DNA of 57,133 nt, from contig CAMSQA010000009.1 in NCBI GenBank assembly GCA_947062475.1, positions 1 to 57,133 of the forward strand, read 5' to 3'. The notes beneath the pieces were generated by a model that saw only the letters and a program-made list of their open reading frames with translations, made no database searches and was not told the origin of the DNA. Positions 35,341 through 45,362 of the stretch are shown one piece after another (within the stretch, counting starts at the first letter, position 1; every line of letters begins with the position of its first letter). Source of the DNA: an uncultured Clostridia bacterium (GTDB lineage: Bacteria > Bacillota > Clostridia > Christensenellales > UBA1242). The translations under genes were made by a program, and so were the position numbers.

Positions 35341-35358
35341 TTTACACTATATTGTAAA
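35341..35358. promoter_or_regulatory. 18-bp dyad between divergent DUF3343 and desulfurase genes
   Basis: TTTACA-CTATAT-TGTAAA is a perfect 6-bp dyad with a 6-bp centre, placed between the two start codons. It could be an operator or simply overlapping -10 elements (TACAAT on the minus strand). Confidence 0.4.
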
Positions 35359-35377
35359 TATAAAGGAAAGTTACAAA

Positions 35378-36511
35378 ATGATTTATTTAGATAATAGTGC
35401 TTCAACATATATCAAGCCAAAAGAAGTAATAAAAGCTGTCAATGATGCTCTTATTCACTTTTCAGCAAATCCTGGAAGAAGTGGTCATAAAGCTAGCATT
35501 AAAACTGCATTTAAGGTCGAACAAGTGCGAGAACAATTGGCTGCTCATTTTAATGCAGAAAGCGGTCAAAATGTAATTTTTACTCAAAATTGCACTCAAG
35601 CATTAAATCTTGCAATACTAGGCAGTGCTAAACAAGGCGGTCATGTAGTATGCACAGAAAATGAACATAACTCTGTTTTAAGACCATTAGAAAATTTAAA
35701 AACAAATGGAATAATAGACTATTCTATTGCCTTTCAAACCAATAGCAAAGGCATAACCTTAGATGACATCAAAAGAGAAATCAAACCAAATACTTATATG
35801 ATAATTTGCAATCATATTTCAAATGTTAATGGCTCTATATGTGACATTTCAAGTATAGGAAAATTTTGCAAAGAGAATAATATGATATTTTTAGTAGATG
35901 GGGCTCAAAGTTGCGGTCACTTAAAAATTGATATTAAAGAAAATAATATTGATTATCTCACTGTTGCTGGACATAAAGGATTTTATGCCCCACAAAGCAT
36001 AGGCTGCCTTATAATGAATGACAGTTTTCGACCTCAACCAATTCTCTTTGGCGGAACAGGAACAAATTCTCTTGAACTTTTTCAGCCAAATATTTATCCA
36101 GAAAGATTGGAAAGTGGAACTATATCAACGCCTTTAATTTTAGGACTTGGTGCAGGAGTCGAATTTGTAGAAAACAATTTTAAAGAAATTGCCTGCAAAC
36201 TTGATGACTTAACAACCTATTTAAACTATGAACTTGCAAAAATGAACATAAAAAGCTACACAGACCCAGACAATTCCTTTGGTGTTGTGGCTTTCAACAT
36301 TTCAGACCTAGATTCAAATGAAGTCGCAAGCCTGCTTAGTGAAAAATTTGATATTTGCGTAAGAGGAGGTTTTCATTGTGCTCCAATAAAACATCAAGCG
36401 CTAGGCACTCTTTCACAAGGTGCAGTAAGAGTTTCTATCTCATATTTCAACACTTTTACAGAAATACAACGACTTGTTTATGCCATTAAACATATTGCAA
36501 AAAATGCTTAA
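35378..36511 (+). CDS. Cysteine desulfurase, class V aminotransferase (SufS/CsdB-like)
   Basis: PLP-dependent enzyme, 377 residues. It opens MIYLDNSAST, has the conserved FTQNCTQALN segment, the PLP lysine in TVAGHKGFYAPQSIG, and the catalytic Cys region CVRGGFHCAPIKHQALGT. That last motif belongs to the class with the active cysteine in RxGxHC, unlike the GTGSACSS loop of the desulfurase at 13386, so the two belong to different classes. The ATG at 35378 follows AAAGGAAAG; the open frame upstream overlaps the divergent gene. Adjacent DUF3343 points to sulfur or selenium transfer. No SufBCD genes are near. Confidence 0.93.
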   Translation: MIYLDNSASTYIKPKEVIKAVNDALIHFSANPGRSGHKASIKTAFKVEQVREQLAAHFNAESGQNVIFTQNCTQALNLAILGSAKQGGHVVCTENEHNSVLRPLENLKTNGIIDYSIAFQTNSKGITLDDIKREIKPNTYMIICNHISNVNGSICDISSIGKFCKENNMIFLVDGAQSCGHLKIDIKENNIDYLTVAGHKGFYAPQSIGCLIMNDSFRPQPILFGGTGTNSLELFQPNIYPERLESGTISTPLILGLGAGVEFVENNFKEIACKLDDLTTYLNYELAKMNIKSYTDPDNSFGVVAFNISDLDSNEVASLLSEKFDICVRGGFHCAPIKHQALGTLSQGAVRVSISYFNTFTEIQRLVYAIKHIAKNA

Positions 36512-36539
36512 ATCAAATAGAAATCACTTTTTTTAAACA

Positions 36540-36575
36540 CTATTATGTTATGAAAATATAATTATTACATAATAG
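36540..36575. repeat. inverted pair of the 13-bp repeated element
   Basis: CTATTATGTTATG (36540-36552) is the exact inverse of CATAACATAATAG; ATTACATAATAG (36564-36575) is a copy with one change. The order is opposite to the pair at 8345. Confidence 0.6.
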
Positions 36576-36607
36576 CTAATTTAGTTGTTTATATAATATA
36601 AAAAAAG

Positions 36608-36640
36608 AAAAAAATCTCATAATTTTTATGAGATTTTTTA
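36608..36640. terminator. terminator after pnp
   Basis: AAAAAATCTCATAA/TTATGAGATTTTTT, usable in both directions between pnp (-) and the desulfurase gene (+). Confidence 0.88.
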
Positions 36641-36655
36641 TTAAACTGAAGAAAA

Positions 36656-38773
36656 TTATTTTTTATTTTCCTCTTCTTTTTCATTTTTTGGAACAATTCT
36701 TTTAAGATCAATTCTTCCTTTATCGTCAATTTTGATAACTTCAATTTCTACTTCATCACCAATTTTTACAACATCTTCAACCTTTTCAACTCTCTTGTTT
36801 GAAAGTTTTGAAATATGAATCATGCCTTCTTTATTGCCTGCAAATTCAACAAAAGCACCAAAATTCATTATTCTGACAACTTTGCCATCATAAACATCAC
36901 CAACTTCAACATCTTCAACAATTCCTAAAATAATGGTTTTTGCTTTTTCAGCCATTTCACTATCTTGAGAAGCAATGAATACAAGACCATTGTCGTCTAT
37001 ATCAATCTTAACACCAGTTTCATCAATTATTTTATTAATCATCTTTCCACCTGATCCAATTACATCTTTAATTTTATCAGGATTAATTATAAATGAAATA
37101 ATCTTAGGTGCATATTTTGAAAGTTCTTTTCTTGGCTCTTTAATTTCTTCAAGAAGTTTGTTCATAATAAACATTCTTCCCTCTTTTGCCTGATTAAGTG
37201 CTGTTGTTAAAATCTGTTTATCAATTCCTTTGATTTTGATATCCATTTGAATAGCTGTTACACCAACACTTGTTCCTGTAACTTTAAAGTCCATATCTCC
37301 AAGAAAATCTTCAAGACCTTGAATATCTGAAAGAACAGCAACTTTGTTTGATCCTTCATCTTTAATAAGCCCCATTGCAATACCTGCAACTGGCCTAGTA
37401 ATTGGGACACCCCCGTCCATAAGAGCAAGCGTTGAACCACAAACCGAAGCCATAGAAGATGAACCATTTGAAGATAACACTTCAGATACAAGTCTAAGAG
37501 CATAAGGAAATTCCTCTTCACTAGGAATAACAGGTTCTAAAGCTCTTTCAGCAAGTGCTCCATGTCCTATTTCTCTTCTACCTGGACTTTTAATTCCCCT
37601 TGCTTCTCCTGTTGCATATGCAGGCATATTGTAATGATGAACATAACGATTTACTTCTTCATCGTCAATTCCTTCAAGTTTTTGCATATCAGAAACTGTG
37701 CCCAAAGTCAAAGTTGTGAGAACTTGAGTTTGTCCGCGAGTAAAGATAGCACTGCCATGAGTTCTTGGCAAAACTCCAGCATCACACCAAATAGGTCTGA
37801 TTTCAGTAAGTTTTCTTCCGTCAGGTCTGATACCTTTATCAAGAATTTTTGCTCTAACTTTTTCTTTTGTCATTTTATATAACACTTGCCCAATCGCCTT
37901 TTCGCTTTCAGGGAAAATTTCAGCAAAGTGTGCTTTCACATCCTTATCAACCTCTTCTTGACGAGCTGATCTTTCTTGTCTGTCAAAAGTATCAAGAGCA
38001 TAATCAAGTTTTTTATCGGCATATGCTCTAACCTGTTTATTGATATCTTCAGAAACTACATCATATATAAGATTCTGACAAAGTGGTTTGCCAATTTCTT
38101 CTTTCACCTTTCTTTGGAATGCAACTATTTTCTTGATTTCTTCATGAGCAAACATTATAGCATCAAGCATAGTTTCTTCAGGCACTTCTTTTGCACCTGC
38201 TTCAACCATAAGCACTGCTTCATCAGTCCCTGATACAGTAAGACTCATAAGTGATTTCTCTCTTTCTTCTGAGTTTGGATTAATGATAAATTTACTATCG
38301 ACCAACCCAACTTGAACTGAACCTGTAGGACCCATAAAAGGAATATCAGATATAGTAAGAGCAAAACTTGAACCTAGCATAGCAAGTGGCTCTGGAGCAA
38401 CATCAGGATCAACAGAAAGTGCTGTCGCCACCACACAAACGTCATGATAAAATCCTTTTGGGAATAAAGGTCTTAAAGGCCTGTCAATGAGTCTTGAAGT
38501 CAAAATAGCCTTATCTGCAGGTCTTCCTTCACGTTTTTTAAAACCGCCAGGAATCTTCCCAACAGAATACATTTTTTCTTCAAAATCAACTGAAAGTGGA
38601 AAGAAATCGATTCCTGGTCTTGGCTCTTTCGACATAGTCACGTTTACCATAACTACAGTTTCTCCACACTTTACAAGACATGATCCGTTTGCCTGTTCGC
38701 AAAGTCTGCCAGTTTCAAAAGTAACTGTTTTTCCACCTATTTCAATTTTATAAATTTTTGCATCTTCTTTCAT
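36656..38773 (-). CDS. pnp: Polyribonucleotide nucleotidyltransferase (PNPase)
   Basis: 3'-5' phosphorolytic exoribonuclease of the RNA degradosome. The 705-residue protein has two RNase PH domains (about 10-145 and 315-530), the alpha-helical linker, KH (about 553-612, with VIGSGGKMINKIIDETG) and S1 (about 622-690, with GDVYDGKVVRIMNFGAFVEF). The catalytic segment GTSVGVTAIQMDIKI is intact. Length is standard. It follows rpsO with an attenuating terminator in between, the usual rpsO-pnp arrangement. Confidence 0.97.
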   Translation of the reverse strand: MKEDAKIYKIEIGGKTVTFETGRLCEQANGSCLVKCGETVVMVNVTMSKEPRPGIDFFPLSVDFEEKMYSVGKIPGGFKKREGRPADKAILTSRLIDRPLRPLFPKGFYHDVCVVATALSVDPDVAPEPLAMLGSSFALTISDIPFMGPTGSVQVGLVDSKFIINPNSEEREKSLMSLTVSGTDEAVLMVEAGAKEVPEETMLDAIMFAHEEIKKIVAFQRKVKEEIGKPLCQNLIYDVVSEDINKQVRAYADKKLDYALDTFDRQERSARQEEVDKDVKAHFAEIFPESEKAIGQVLYKMTKEKVRAKILDKGIRPDGRKLTEIRPIWCDAGVLPRTHGSAIFTRGQTQVLTTLTLGTVSDMQKLEGIDDEEVNRYVHHYNMPAYATGEARGIKSPGRREIGHGALAERALEPVIPSEEEFPYALRLVSEVLSSNGSSSMASVCGSTLALMDGGVPITRPVAGIAMGLIKDEGSNKVAVLSDIQGLEDFLGDMDFKVTGTSVGVTAIQMDIKIKGIDKQILTTALNQAKEGRMFIMNKLLEEIKEPRKELSKYAPKIISFIINPDKIKDVIGSGGKMINKIIDETGVKIDIDDNGLVFIASQDSEMAEKAKTIILGIVEDVEVGDVYDGKVVRIMNFGAFVEFAGNKEGMIHISKLSNKRVEKVEDVVKIGDEVEIEVIKIDDKGRIDLKRIVPKNEKEEENKK

Positions 38774-38794
38774 AAATTCTCCTTAAATTTTACT

Positions 38795-38826
38795 TAAAAA
38801 AGGGAGCAATAAAAATCTCCCTCCCA
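38795..38826 (-). terminator. attenuating terminator between rpsO and pnp
   Basis: On the minus strand GGGAG/CTCCC with a 10-base loop and six T's. It should make rpsO mRNA more abundant than pnp mRNA. Confidence 0.8.
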
Positions 38827-38834
38827 AAAATCAA

Positions 38835-39095
38835 TTATTTCACTTCTCTGATGCCAAGTTCTTTAATGAGTTTTCTGTAAGCTTCAATATCTTTTTCTTT
38901 AAGATAAAGCAAGAAGCCCTTTCTTTTTCCAACCATTTGAAGAAGTCCACGGCGTGAATGATTGTCTTTTTTGTTTAATTTCAAGTGTTCATTTAAGTGA
39001 TTTATTCTTTCAGTCAAAAGAGCAACTTGAACTTGAACTGAACCTGTATCATTCTCAGAAAGTTTAAATTTGTCAATAATTTCTTTCTTTTCCAT
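38835..39095 (-). CDS. rpsO: 30S ribosomal protein S15
   Basis: Primary 16S rRNA-binding protein of the platform. The 86-residue protein opens [31 protein letters not shown] and has the conserved [20 protein letters not shown] segment; residues of the His-Ser-Arg turn (NHLNEHLK...KDNHSRRGL) that contact rRNA are present. AGGAGG precedes the ATG. A promoter lies about 95 bases upstream, leaving a leader that could hold an S15 autoregulatory structure, though I did not identify one with confidence. Confidence 0.97.
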   Translation of the reverse strand: MEKKEIIDKFKLSENDTGSVQVQVALLTERINHLNEHLKLNKKDNHSRRGLLQMVGKRKGFLLYLKEKDIEAYRKLIKELGIREVK

Positions 39096-39188
39096 TCTAT
39101 TTCCTCCTATTTTAATTTTTACTCCTAAAGCAAAGCAATAAGTCAGAAGGTGTCTATTTTACTGTGCAATAGGTCAATCGACTTTATA

Positions 39189-39217
39189 AGTATAGCATAT
39201 ACTCTTCTCTATGTCTA
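39189..39217 (-). promoter_or_regulatory. sigma-A promoter of rpsO-pnp
   Basis: On the minus strand TAGACA (39212-39217), 17 bp, TATACT (39189-39194). Confidence 0.75.
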
Positions 39218-39290
39218 GTAATTTTATAAAATAAAATATTTTTTCTCTATTTTTTTGTATCTTAAATATTTAAGCATTTTATATTTAAAT

Positions 39291-40697
39291 TTACTTATAA
39301 AATTCTTTTTTCTTTTCAAGCATTTCATCTATTCTTAAAATATAATCTTCAATGAATTTCACATTCGCCTGTCGCTCAATTCTATTTTCCAAATTAAATA
39401 CTCGTTTGCTGATTGCTCCCGCTCCAATGCCAATAATTGTATTAGTCTCCTCCATACTTTCGATGTTGAACATACAAAGATATTCATCTCTATAATATCC
39501 CACATTTTCAAGACCTTTTAACTGATTTTTTTGCCTATAAAGATAATATGGTTTATATCCATTTTTAGCAAATTCCTCTTCAGCAAAATTTATCATTTTG
39601 TCAACATCACGATCGTCCACCAAAGTTTTATTATCGCGAAGCATTGCACCATTTTTTATTGATAATGTATGCACTGTCAAATTGTGCGGTGCAAGCTCAA
39701 GAAGGGTTTTGACAGTTCTCTTAAAAATCCCCAATTTTTCACCGGGCAACCCTGCAATTATATCCATATTTACAATAAAATCGCGTTCAAGAGCTTTTGT
39801 ATAAGCTTCCAAAACTTGACTATTTTTTTGTCTTCTGCCTATCCTTTTCAAGGTTGCCTCACAGAAAGTTTGAGGATTGATTGAAATTCTTGTGACACCA
39901 TACTTTTTAAGCACATCAAGTTTTTCCTCTGTTACTGTATCTGGTCTGCCGCATTCGACAGTAAATTCATTCACAGGGAACCTCAATTTATCTAAAAGCC
40001 TATCAAGTTGAGCGGCTGTCAAAACTGAAGGAGTGCCACCGCCAATATATATATTTCTTACAATATAAGCTTTTTTATTGATAATTTCTTTCACGCAATC
40101 TATTTCTTTAATAATACAATCAATATATTCTTCTACCCTGTTTTCCACCCTTTTTATTTCACTTGAAATAAACGAACAATAAAGACATCTTGAAGGACAG
40201 ATAGGAATATTTAAATAAATATCAATAAGATTATCATTGCGAATTATTCCTTTTTGATTTTTTAAAATTTGACCGACTAGTCGCGATTTTTGTGAAGATA
40301 CAAAATAATCACGCGTCAAGATTTCAGGAATGACATGTTCTTTTGCCTCGCCATGCAATACAAGGTCTCTAGCAAATTTTGTTGGTCTAACACCAGTCAA
40401 AGAGCCCCAAGATAGAGAAAGATTATATTCTTTTGAAATAATCTTGTAAAGATAATTTTTCACCATCCTCTTTTTATAAGACTTTTTTCTAAGTGCGTTT
40501 AAACTATTATCAATGCTGTAATCAAAAGTATATTCTTTTAAATCGCCATTGACAATAAATAAAAACTTATTATGGATAATCCCTCCGTCCTCTCTCTCTT
40601 CATGTTCAATTTTGTCATCTAAATTATTTACACCAAACAATTTCACTAAATCTTGAAATTCGATGATATAATCTTCAACATTTGTATTTATAATCAT
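39291..40697 (-). CDS. hemZ: Radical SAM protein HemZ (coproporphyrinogen dehydrogenase-like)
   Basis: A 468-residue radical SAM enzyme of the HemN/HemZ group. An N-terminal domain of about 155 residues precedes the radical SAM core with the cluster motif CPSRCLYCSF (CxxxCxxC), then the glycine-rich GGGTPSVL and VNMDIIAGLPGE. The family is annotated as oxygen-independent coproporphyrinogen III oxidase, yet many HemN-like proteins do other heme or methylation chemistry, and no heme pathway genes are nearby, so the reaction is uncertain. HemZ is common next to rel in Clostridia. Its start overlaps the rel stop by four bases (ATGA). Confidence 0.9.
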   Translation of the reverse strand: MIINTNVEDYIIEFQDLVKLFGVNNLDDKIEHEEREDGGIIHNKFLFIVNGDLKEYTFDYSIDNSLNALRKKSYKKRMVKNYLYKIISKEYNLSLSWGSLTGVRPTKFARDLVLHGEAKEHVIPEILTRDYFVSSQKSRLVGQILKNQKGIIRNDNLIDIYLNIPICPSRCLYCSFISSEIKRVENRVEEYIDCIIKEIDCVKEIINKKAYIVRNIYIGGGTPSVLTAAQLDRLLDKLRFPVNEFTVECGRPDTVTEEKLDVLKKYGVTRISINPQTFCEATLKRIGRRQKNSQVLEAYTKALERDFIVNMDIIAGLPGEKLGIFKRTVKTLLELAPHNLTVHTLSIKNGAMLRDNKTLVDDRDVDKMINFAEEEFAKNGYKPYYLYRQKNQLKGLENVGYYRDEYLCMFNIESMEETNTIIGIGAGAISKRVFNLENRIERQANVKFIEDYILRIDEMLEKKKEFYK

Positions 40698-42793
40698 CTT
40701 TCGCTCCTATAGACACTTAATACATTTTTAATATTTTTAATAGAATTAATCACCTTATCAAGTTCTGCCTTATTTTTGACTTCAACAATTAAATTAAATA
40801 AGAAATTATCATCCATATCTTTTGCGTTAAGTCCCTTTATTCTAATTTTTAAGCTTGTGATAAGACTTGTCAACTTGCCAATATTTGTGTATTGTTTTGA
40901 AGCAACAATTACAATAGATGCAATAAAGGTTGCATCCTCCTTATTTTGCCATTTTGCATCAATCAACCTGTCACTTTCAAGATAAGGCAAGTTTTGACAA
41001 GAGCTTCTATGTATTGTCACGCCTCGCCCCCTTGAAATGTAACCAATAATATCATCACCTTCTATTGGATTGCAACATCTTGCAAATCTTACAAGCATGC
41101 CGCTGTCACCATCAATCAAAATGCCATCTTTATCTCTTTTAAGATGAACAACATTTTCAAATTTAGGAATTTGCTTTTTCTCATTATTGTAAAGTGCGAT
41201 AAATCTGCTTAAAAGACCTGTTGAAGAAAGTGAGCCAGAACCTATTGCGGCATAAAGTTCTTCCATTGTATCTAAATTATATTTTTTAAGCATTTGTGAG
41301 ATATAATCTTCAGTCAATAATTGAGAGGTATTAAAGCCACGATCTTGCACTGCTTGAGCAAACATTGATTTGCCAAGCTTTATATTTTCATCTTTGAGTT
41401 CATTCTTAAAAAATGCCTTAATTTTATTTCTCGCACTTGCTGTTTTGACAACTTTAAGCCAGTCACGAGAAGGTCCTTTTGAATGTGGATTTGTAATTAT
41501 TTCCACAATATCACCATTATGCAATGGTGTTGTAAAAGGCTTTAGCTGATTATTGATTTTCGCACCTACACATTTATTTCCAATTTCAGAATGGATCGCA
41601 TAAGCAAAATCAATAACTGTTGAACCTTGAGGAAATTCCAACACTCTGCCTTTTGGTGTTTGCACCACCAAAATTCCTTCATAAAGGTCACTTTTAAGAG
41701 TTTCAATAAAATCTTCATTTGACATCTTCTCAGCATTATCAATTGTCTGCCTAAACCATGTCATTCTTTGATCAAATGCATCTTGCTTGGTCTTTTTCTC
41801 TTTATAAAGCCAATGTGAATAAACACCGTATTCTGATTCTCTGTTCATCTCCTCTGTTCTGATTTGAACTTCAAGTGGATGTTGATTTTCAACAATAATA
41901 GTTGTATGAAGTGATTTATAACCATTTGGTTTTGGATTTGCGATATAATCTTTCACTCTTCCTTGCATAGGTTTGTAAATCCCATGAATACGACCAAGCA
42001 CAGCATAACATTCTTCAACAGTATTGACAATTACACGCATTGCCAAAATATCATAAATTTGACTTAATTCGAGGTTTTTATTGTGCAATTTATTAAAAAT
42101 TGAAGAAATATGCTTTATTCGGCTCATTATAGTGCCTTTTATCTTCAAATCAGATAAAATTTCTTGTAGCTTATCTTTTGTGAGAGCAAGCTGTTTTCTA
42201 TTTTCTTCTCCCTTACTTTCAATAGCATTTTTGAGTCTAATATATTCATCAGGATATTCAAGTCTAATGACATTATCATAGAGAAGTTGCTTTAAAGCAT
42301 CAAGACCTAAACGTTCTGAAAGAGGAACATGAATATCTCTTACCTGTTTGACAAACATTCTCTGATTATCATCAAGCGGATTATTTAAAATAGATATGTC
42401 ATAATAAATACCAAACAATTTGATTATAACCACTCTTAAATCCTTTCCCATAACAAGAAAAAGTCTTTTGATATCATCGATTTCTTCACTTGAAGTGAGT
42501 CGATTTATATCTTTAATCACTTGAAAGTTGTGAACCATGTTCTGTTGGTCTTTACTTAATTTTGATATGACTTCTTCAGCCTTTTCAGGAAGAATTTTAT
42601 AAAGTTGATAGGTCAAAAATGATAAGACTGAAGACTTATCAAGTTTCGTTTTTATAATCAGTTCTATAATAGACATGATACGTGGAAAATTTATATCATA
42701 GTTTAAAATTTCATTAATAATTTCAAATTCTTTTTCTTCAAAATTATAATTTTCATTTAAAAGGTTTAAAATCCGCTTTTCCATATTTTCCAT
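40694..42793 (-). CDS. rel: Rel-family (p)ppGpp synthetase with a degenerate hydrolase domain
   Basis: Stringent-response enzyme, 699 residues. The synthetase domain (about 215-332) is intact: SRIKHISSIFNKL, YDILAMRVIV, GRVKDYIANPKPNGYKSLHTT, EVQIRT and EYGVYSHWLYKE. TGS (about 370-435), helical, CC (about 575-610, with RFARCCNPIEGDDIIGYISRGRG) and ACT domains follow. The N-terminal HD hydrolase domain has lost its metal ligands: FLTYQLYKI (59-67) stands for FLHDVVEDT, and LFGIYYDISIL (126-136) for LADRLHNMRTL. I therefore predict a synthetase-only enzyme. The start overlaps recJ by 41 bases and has AAAGGAG. Confidence 0.93.
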   Translation of the reverse strand: MENMEKRILNLLNENYNFEEKEFEIINEILNYDINFPRIMSIIELIIKTKLDKSSVLSFLTYQLYKILPEKAEEVISKLSKDQQNMVHNFQVIKDINRLTSSEEIDDIKRLFLVMGKDLRVVIIKLFGIYYDISILNNPLDDNQRMFVKQVRDIHVPLSERLGLDALKQLLYDNVIRLEYPDEYIRLKNAIESKGEENRKQLALTKDKLQEILSDLKIKGTIMSRIKHISSIFNKLHNKNLELSQIYDILAMRVIVNTVEECYAVLGRIHGIYKPMQGRVKDYIANPKPNGYKSLHTTIIVENQHPLEVQIRTEEMNRESEYGVYSHWLYKEKKTKQDAFDQRMTWFRQTIDNAEKMSNEDFIETLKSDLYEGILVVQTPKGRVLEFPQGSTVIDFAYAIHSEIGNKCVGAKINNQLKPFTTPLHNGDIVEIITNPHSKGPSRDWLKVVKTASARNKIKAFFKNELKDENIKLGKSMFAQAVQDRGFNTSQLLTEDYISQMLKKYNLDTMEELYAAIGSGSLSSTGLLSRFIALYNNEKKQIPKFENVVHLKRDKDGILIDGDSGMLVRFARCCNPIEGDDIIGYISRGRGVTIHRSSCQNLPYLESDRLIDAKWQNKEDATFIASIVIVASKQYTNIGKLTSLITSLKIRIKGLNAKDMDDNFLFNLIVEVKNKAELDKVINSIKNIKNVLSVYRSER

Positions 42794-45158
42794 TATCAGC
42801 TTCTCCTTTTAGAGTCTCTTTTAATAGTAATAGCTTATTGTATATTTTCGATTGGGAAAGTTCTACCTTGATACCTTCATTAATTTTTATTTGACAATTT
42901 TTATCTTCACTTATACTTATTATGCCAAGTTCTTCAAAAACCAAAAGTGCAGAATAAAAAGTAAAAAATGAAATAATATTTCCAAGATTTGTATTATCAA
43001 ATAAATCAAAATAATTTATAATTGATTTACGATTGAATTTTATAAGTTCTTTATAAATTTTGCCAAAAGTTTCTCGAGAAAGATCTATTCCTGAAAATTT
43101 GCGAGGGTCTCCGCCAGTTTTTTCAATTGGAATAAAGATTTCTGCATCAGTTGCTTTATTTAATGCAGTCAAAAAATTATTATCAACAACAGGCGAAAGA
43201 AAGATAATCTTTGAGAAATTTTTCGCCCAAGCAATGCCCTTTGGAGATAACAATAAGGTATTGTATCCTATAAGTCTACTATCATATATTCCAAAATGAT
43301 ATATGCTTTGTGTATTGTAATCTTTACAAAATTCTACATAATCAAAACAGGAATAAGTGACAAAACAAGTACCAAAAACAGAATTTGAGGTTGCACTGAC
43401 AAAATTAAGCAGCTCACTTTTTGGATATAGATTGAAATGAGCTTCCCCTTTTTCTTTAAAAGCAAGCTGATTTAATTCAATTGCATTCAACTTTTTGTAT
43501 GCATTTTCAACTATAAAACTTCCACCATCAAATGCCACCACATTTCCATCTTTTGAGCCTGTTTCAAGCTCAAAAATAAAAGATTTTTGTCGAGAAAAAT
43601 TAATTTTTAACTTGTTGTCAATATAGTTGAAATAAACAAGCTTTAAATTCCCAATTTTTATATTTGCGTGTTGTGGCGTTCTTTTCATCTGAATAATTTC
43701 AACTGATGGTGAAGTTATCTTAAATCTAGGACGTGGATTGCAGCAGCCAACAGGTTCAAGCAAAGCAAGTTGTTTGACAAATTCATCAGTAATTTCATCC
43801 TCACCTACTTCCAAATCATAATATTTGATTGGCATAAACACACTGTCATTTATTTTTGTTATTGCAAAAGAATTAATTTTTTGTGTAAACAACTTATAAT
43901 TTTCAAGTTTTAAAGACAATCCAGCCGCCATTGAATGACCTCCAAAGGTGACTAATATATCTTTAAGAGATGACAAAAGCTCATGAATGTTAATGTCATC
44001 AATACTTCTTCCAGAGCCTGACAAAAGTTCTCCTTCTTGCACAAAAAGAAAGACAGGTTTATGATATTTTTCAACCAATCTTGAGCAAACAATACCAAGC
44101 ACACCTTTATCCCAGTTTTTTGAAGCAAGCGAAATCACCCTCTGATCTTTCATATTGACTTTTTTTAATGCATTCTCACAGTCATCAAAAATTTTATTGC
44201 AAATTTCCTGTCTTTTTAAATTGTGTTTTTTTATTTTGTCAAGATATTTTTTAATTTTTACAATATCAGTTTCAAGATAAAGTTTAAGAGAATCAGAAGC
44301 ATCACCCATTCTTCCTGAAGCATTTAATTTGGGCCCTATTTTAAAAGAAATACTAGTAGAATTGGGATATTTTACATTAAGCCCATATTCTTTAAACATC
44401 ATTTTAAGTCCAATTGGCAAATACTTTTCGCAAAGTTTAAATCCCTTTGAAACTATACTTCTATTTTCTCCTTTTAAAGGAACAATGTCGACAATAGTTG
44501 CAATACTTGCAATTGGCAGATATTCTTCCGCCATAACTCTGCCAAGAAGTGCTTCTGCAAATTTATAAGCAACACCTGTCCCGCAAAGGTCTTTAAAAGG
44601 ATATTCTTGATCTTCCTGCTTTGCATTGACTATAATGGTATCAGGCAAAATTTCAGGGATTTCATGGTGATCTGTGACAATAATCTCTATGCCTTTTGAT
44701 TTTGCATATTCAACCTCGTTTACACAAGAAATACCGCAGTCAACTGTGATAATTAAATTTGGTTGAAAAAGTTCATAGACTTTGTCTATGACTGCATTTG
44801 TCAGACCATAACCATCAACATATCTATTTGGAAGATAATAATCAGCTTTAATGCCAAACTTTGTCAGTGCCTGAATCATTATCGCTGTCGCACTGACCCC
44901 ATCCACATCGTAATCGCCAAAGATAAGAACTTTATCTTTAAGTTCTCTCGCAAGTTTAACTCTATCAACAAGTTTATCCATTCCTTTCAAAAGAAAAGGG
45001 TCATGCAAAACCTTAGGACTAAGATACTCCTCAAATTCTTCTTCAGTGTCTACCCCTCTAGAAAGAATGAGGTCACAAATAGAACGTGATAAATTAAACT
45101 TTTCTGCAAAATATTGAACTTTATCGGCGTTTACATTAAAAAACTTTTTAAAAATCAT
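42753..45158 (-). CDS. recJ: Single-stranded-DNA exonuclease RecJ
   Basis: 5'-3' ssDNA exonuclease for recombination and mismatch repair. The 801-residue protein shows the DHH-family motifs: DYDVDGVSATAIM (about 82-94), ITVDCGISCV, VTDHHEIP, then DHHA1 with GGHSMAAGLSL and an OB domain. A further C-terminal section of about 230 residues (570-801) resembles the extra domain of Bacillus-type RecJ. The metal-binding Asp and His residues are present. It heads recJ-rel-hemZ, with coupled overlaps down the operon. Confidence 0.95.
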   Translation of the reverse strand: MIFKKFFNVNADKVQYFAEKFNLSRSICDLILSRGVDTEEEFEEYLSPKVLHDPFLLKGMDKLVDRVKLARELKDKVLIFGDYDVDGVSATAIMIQALTKFGIKADYYLPNRYVDGYGLTNAVIDKVYELFQPNLIITVDCGISCVNEVEYAKSKGIEIIVTDHHEIPEILPDTIIVNAKQEDQEYPFKDLCGTGVAYKFAEALLGRVMAEEYLPIASIATIVDIVPLKGENRSIVSKGFKLCEKYLPIGLKMMFKEYGLNVKYPNSTSISFKIGPKLNASGRMGDASDSLKLYLETDIVKIKKYLDKIKKHNLKRQEICNKIFDDCENALKKVNMKDQRVISLASKNWDKGVLGIVCSRLVEKYHKPVFLFVQEGELLSGSGRSIDDINIHELLSSLKDILVTFGGHSMAAGLSLKLENYKLFTQKINSFAITKINDSVFMPIKYYDLEVGEDEITDEFVKQLALLEPVGCCNPRPRFKITSPSVEIIQMKRTPQHANIKIGNLKLVYFNYIDNKLKINFSRQKSFIFELETGSKDGNVVAFDGGSFIVENAYKKLNAIELNQLAFKEKGEAHFNLYPKSELLNFVSATSNSVFGTCFVTYSCFDYVEFCKDYNTQSIYHFGIYDSRLIGYNTLLLSPKGIAWAKNFSKIIFLSPVVDNNFLTALNKATDAEIFIPIEKTGGDPRKFSGIDLSRETFGKIYKELIKFNRKSIINYFDLFDNTNLGNIISFFTFYSALLVFEELGIISISEDKNCQIKINEGIKVELSQSKIYNKLLLLKETLKGEADNGKYGKADFKPFK

Positions 45159-45210
45159 AAACTCCGCCTTATAGTTGCTTTAAAAACAATAAGCAACAAC
45201 TCATGATTTA

Positions 45211-45239
45211 AGTATAACTTTATTTTTGATTTTAGGCAA
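45211..45239 (-). promoter_or_regulatory. sigma-A promoter of recJ-rel-hemZ
   Basis: On the minus strand TTGCCT (45234-45239), 17 bp, TATACT (45211-45216). Confidence 0.75.
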
Positions 45240-45362
45240 GCGATTTGAATGTAAAAAAATATAAAATTAATAAAAAATTCAATTATTATTACAAATTTTT
45301 TAAATAGGTTTTTTAATTTAAAAATAAGCCATGATAAAGCAATTTTATTTTGTTTTATTATA

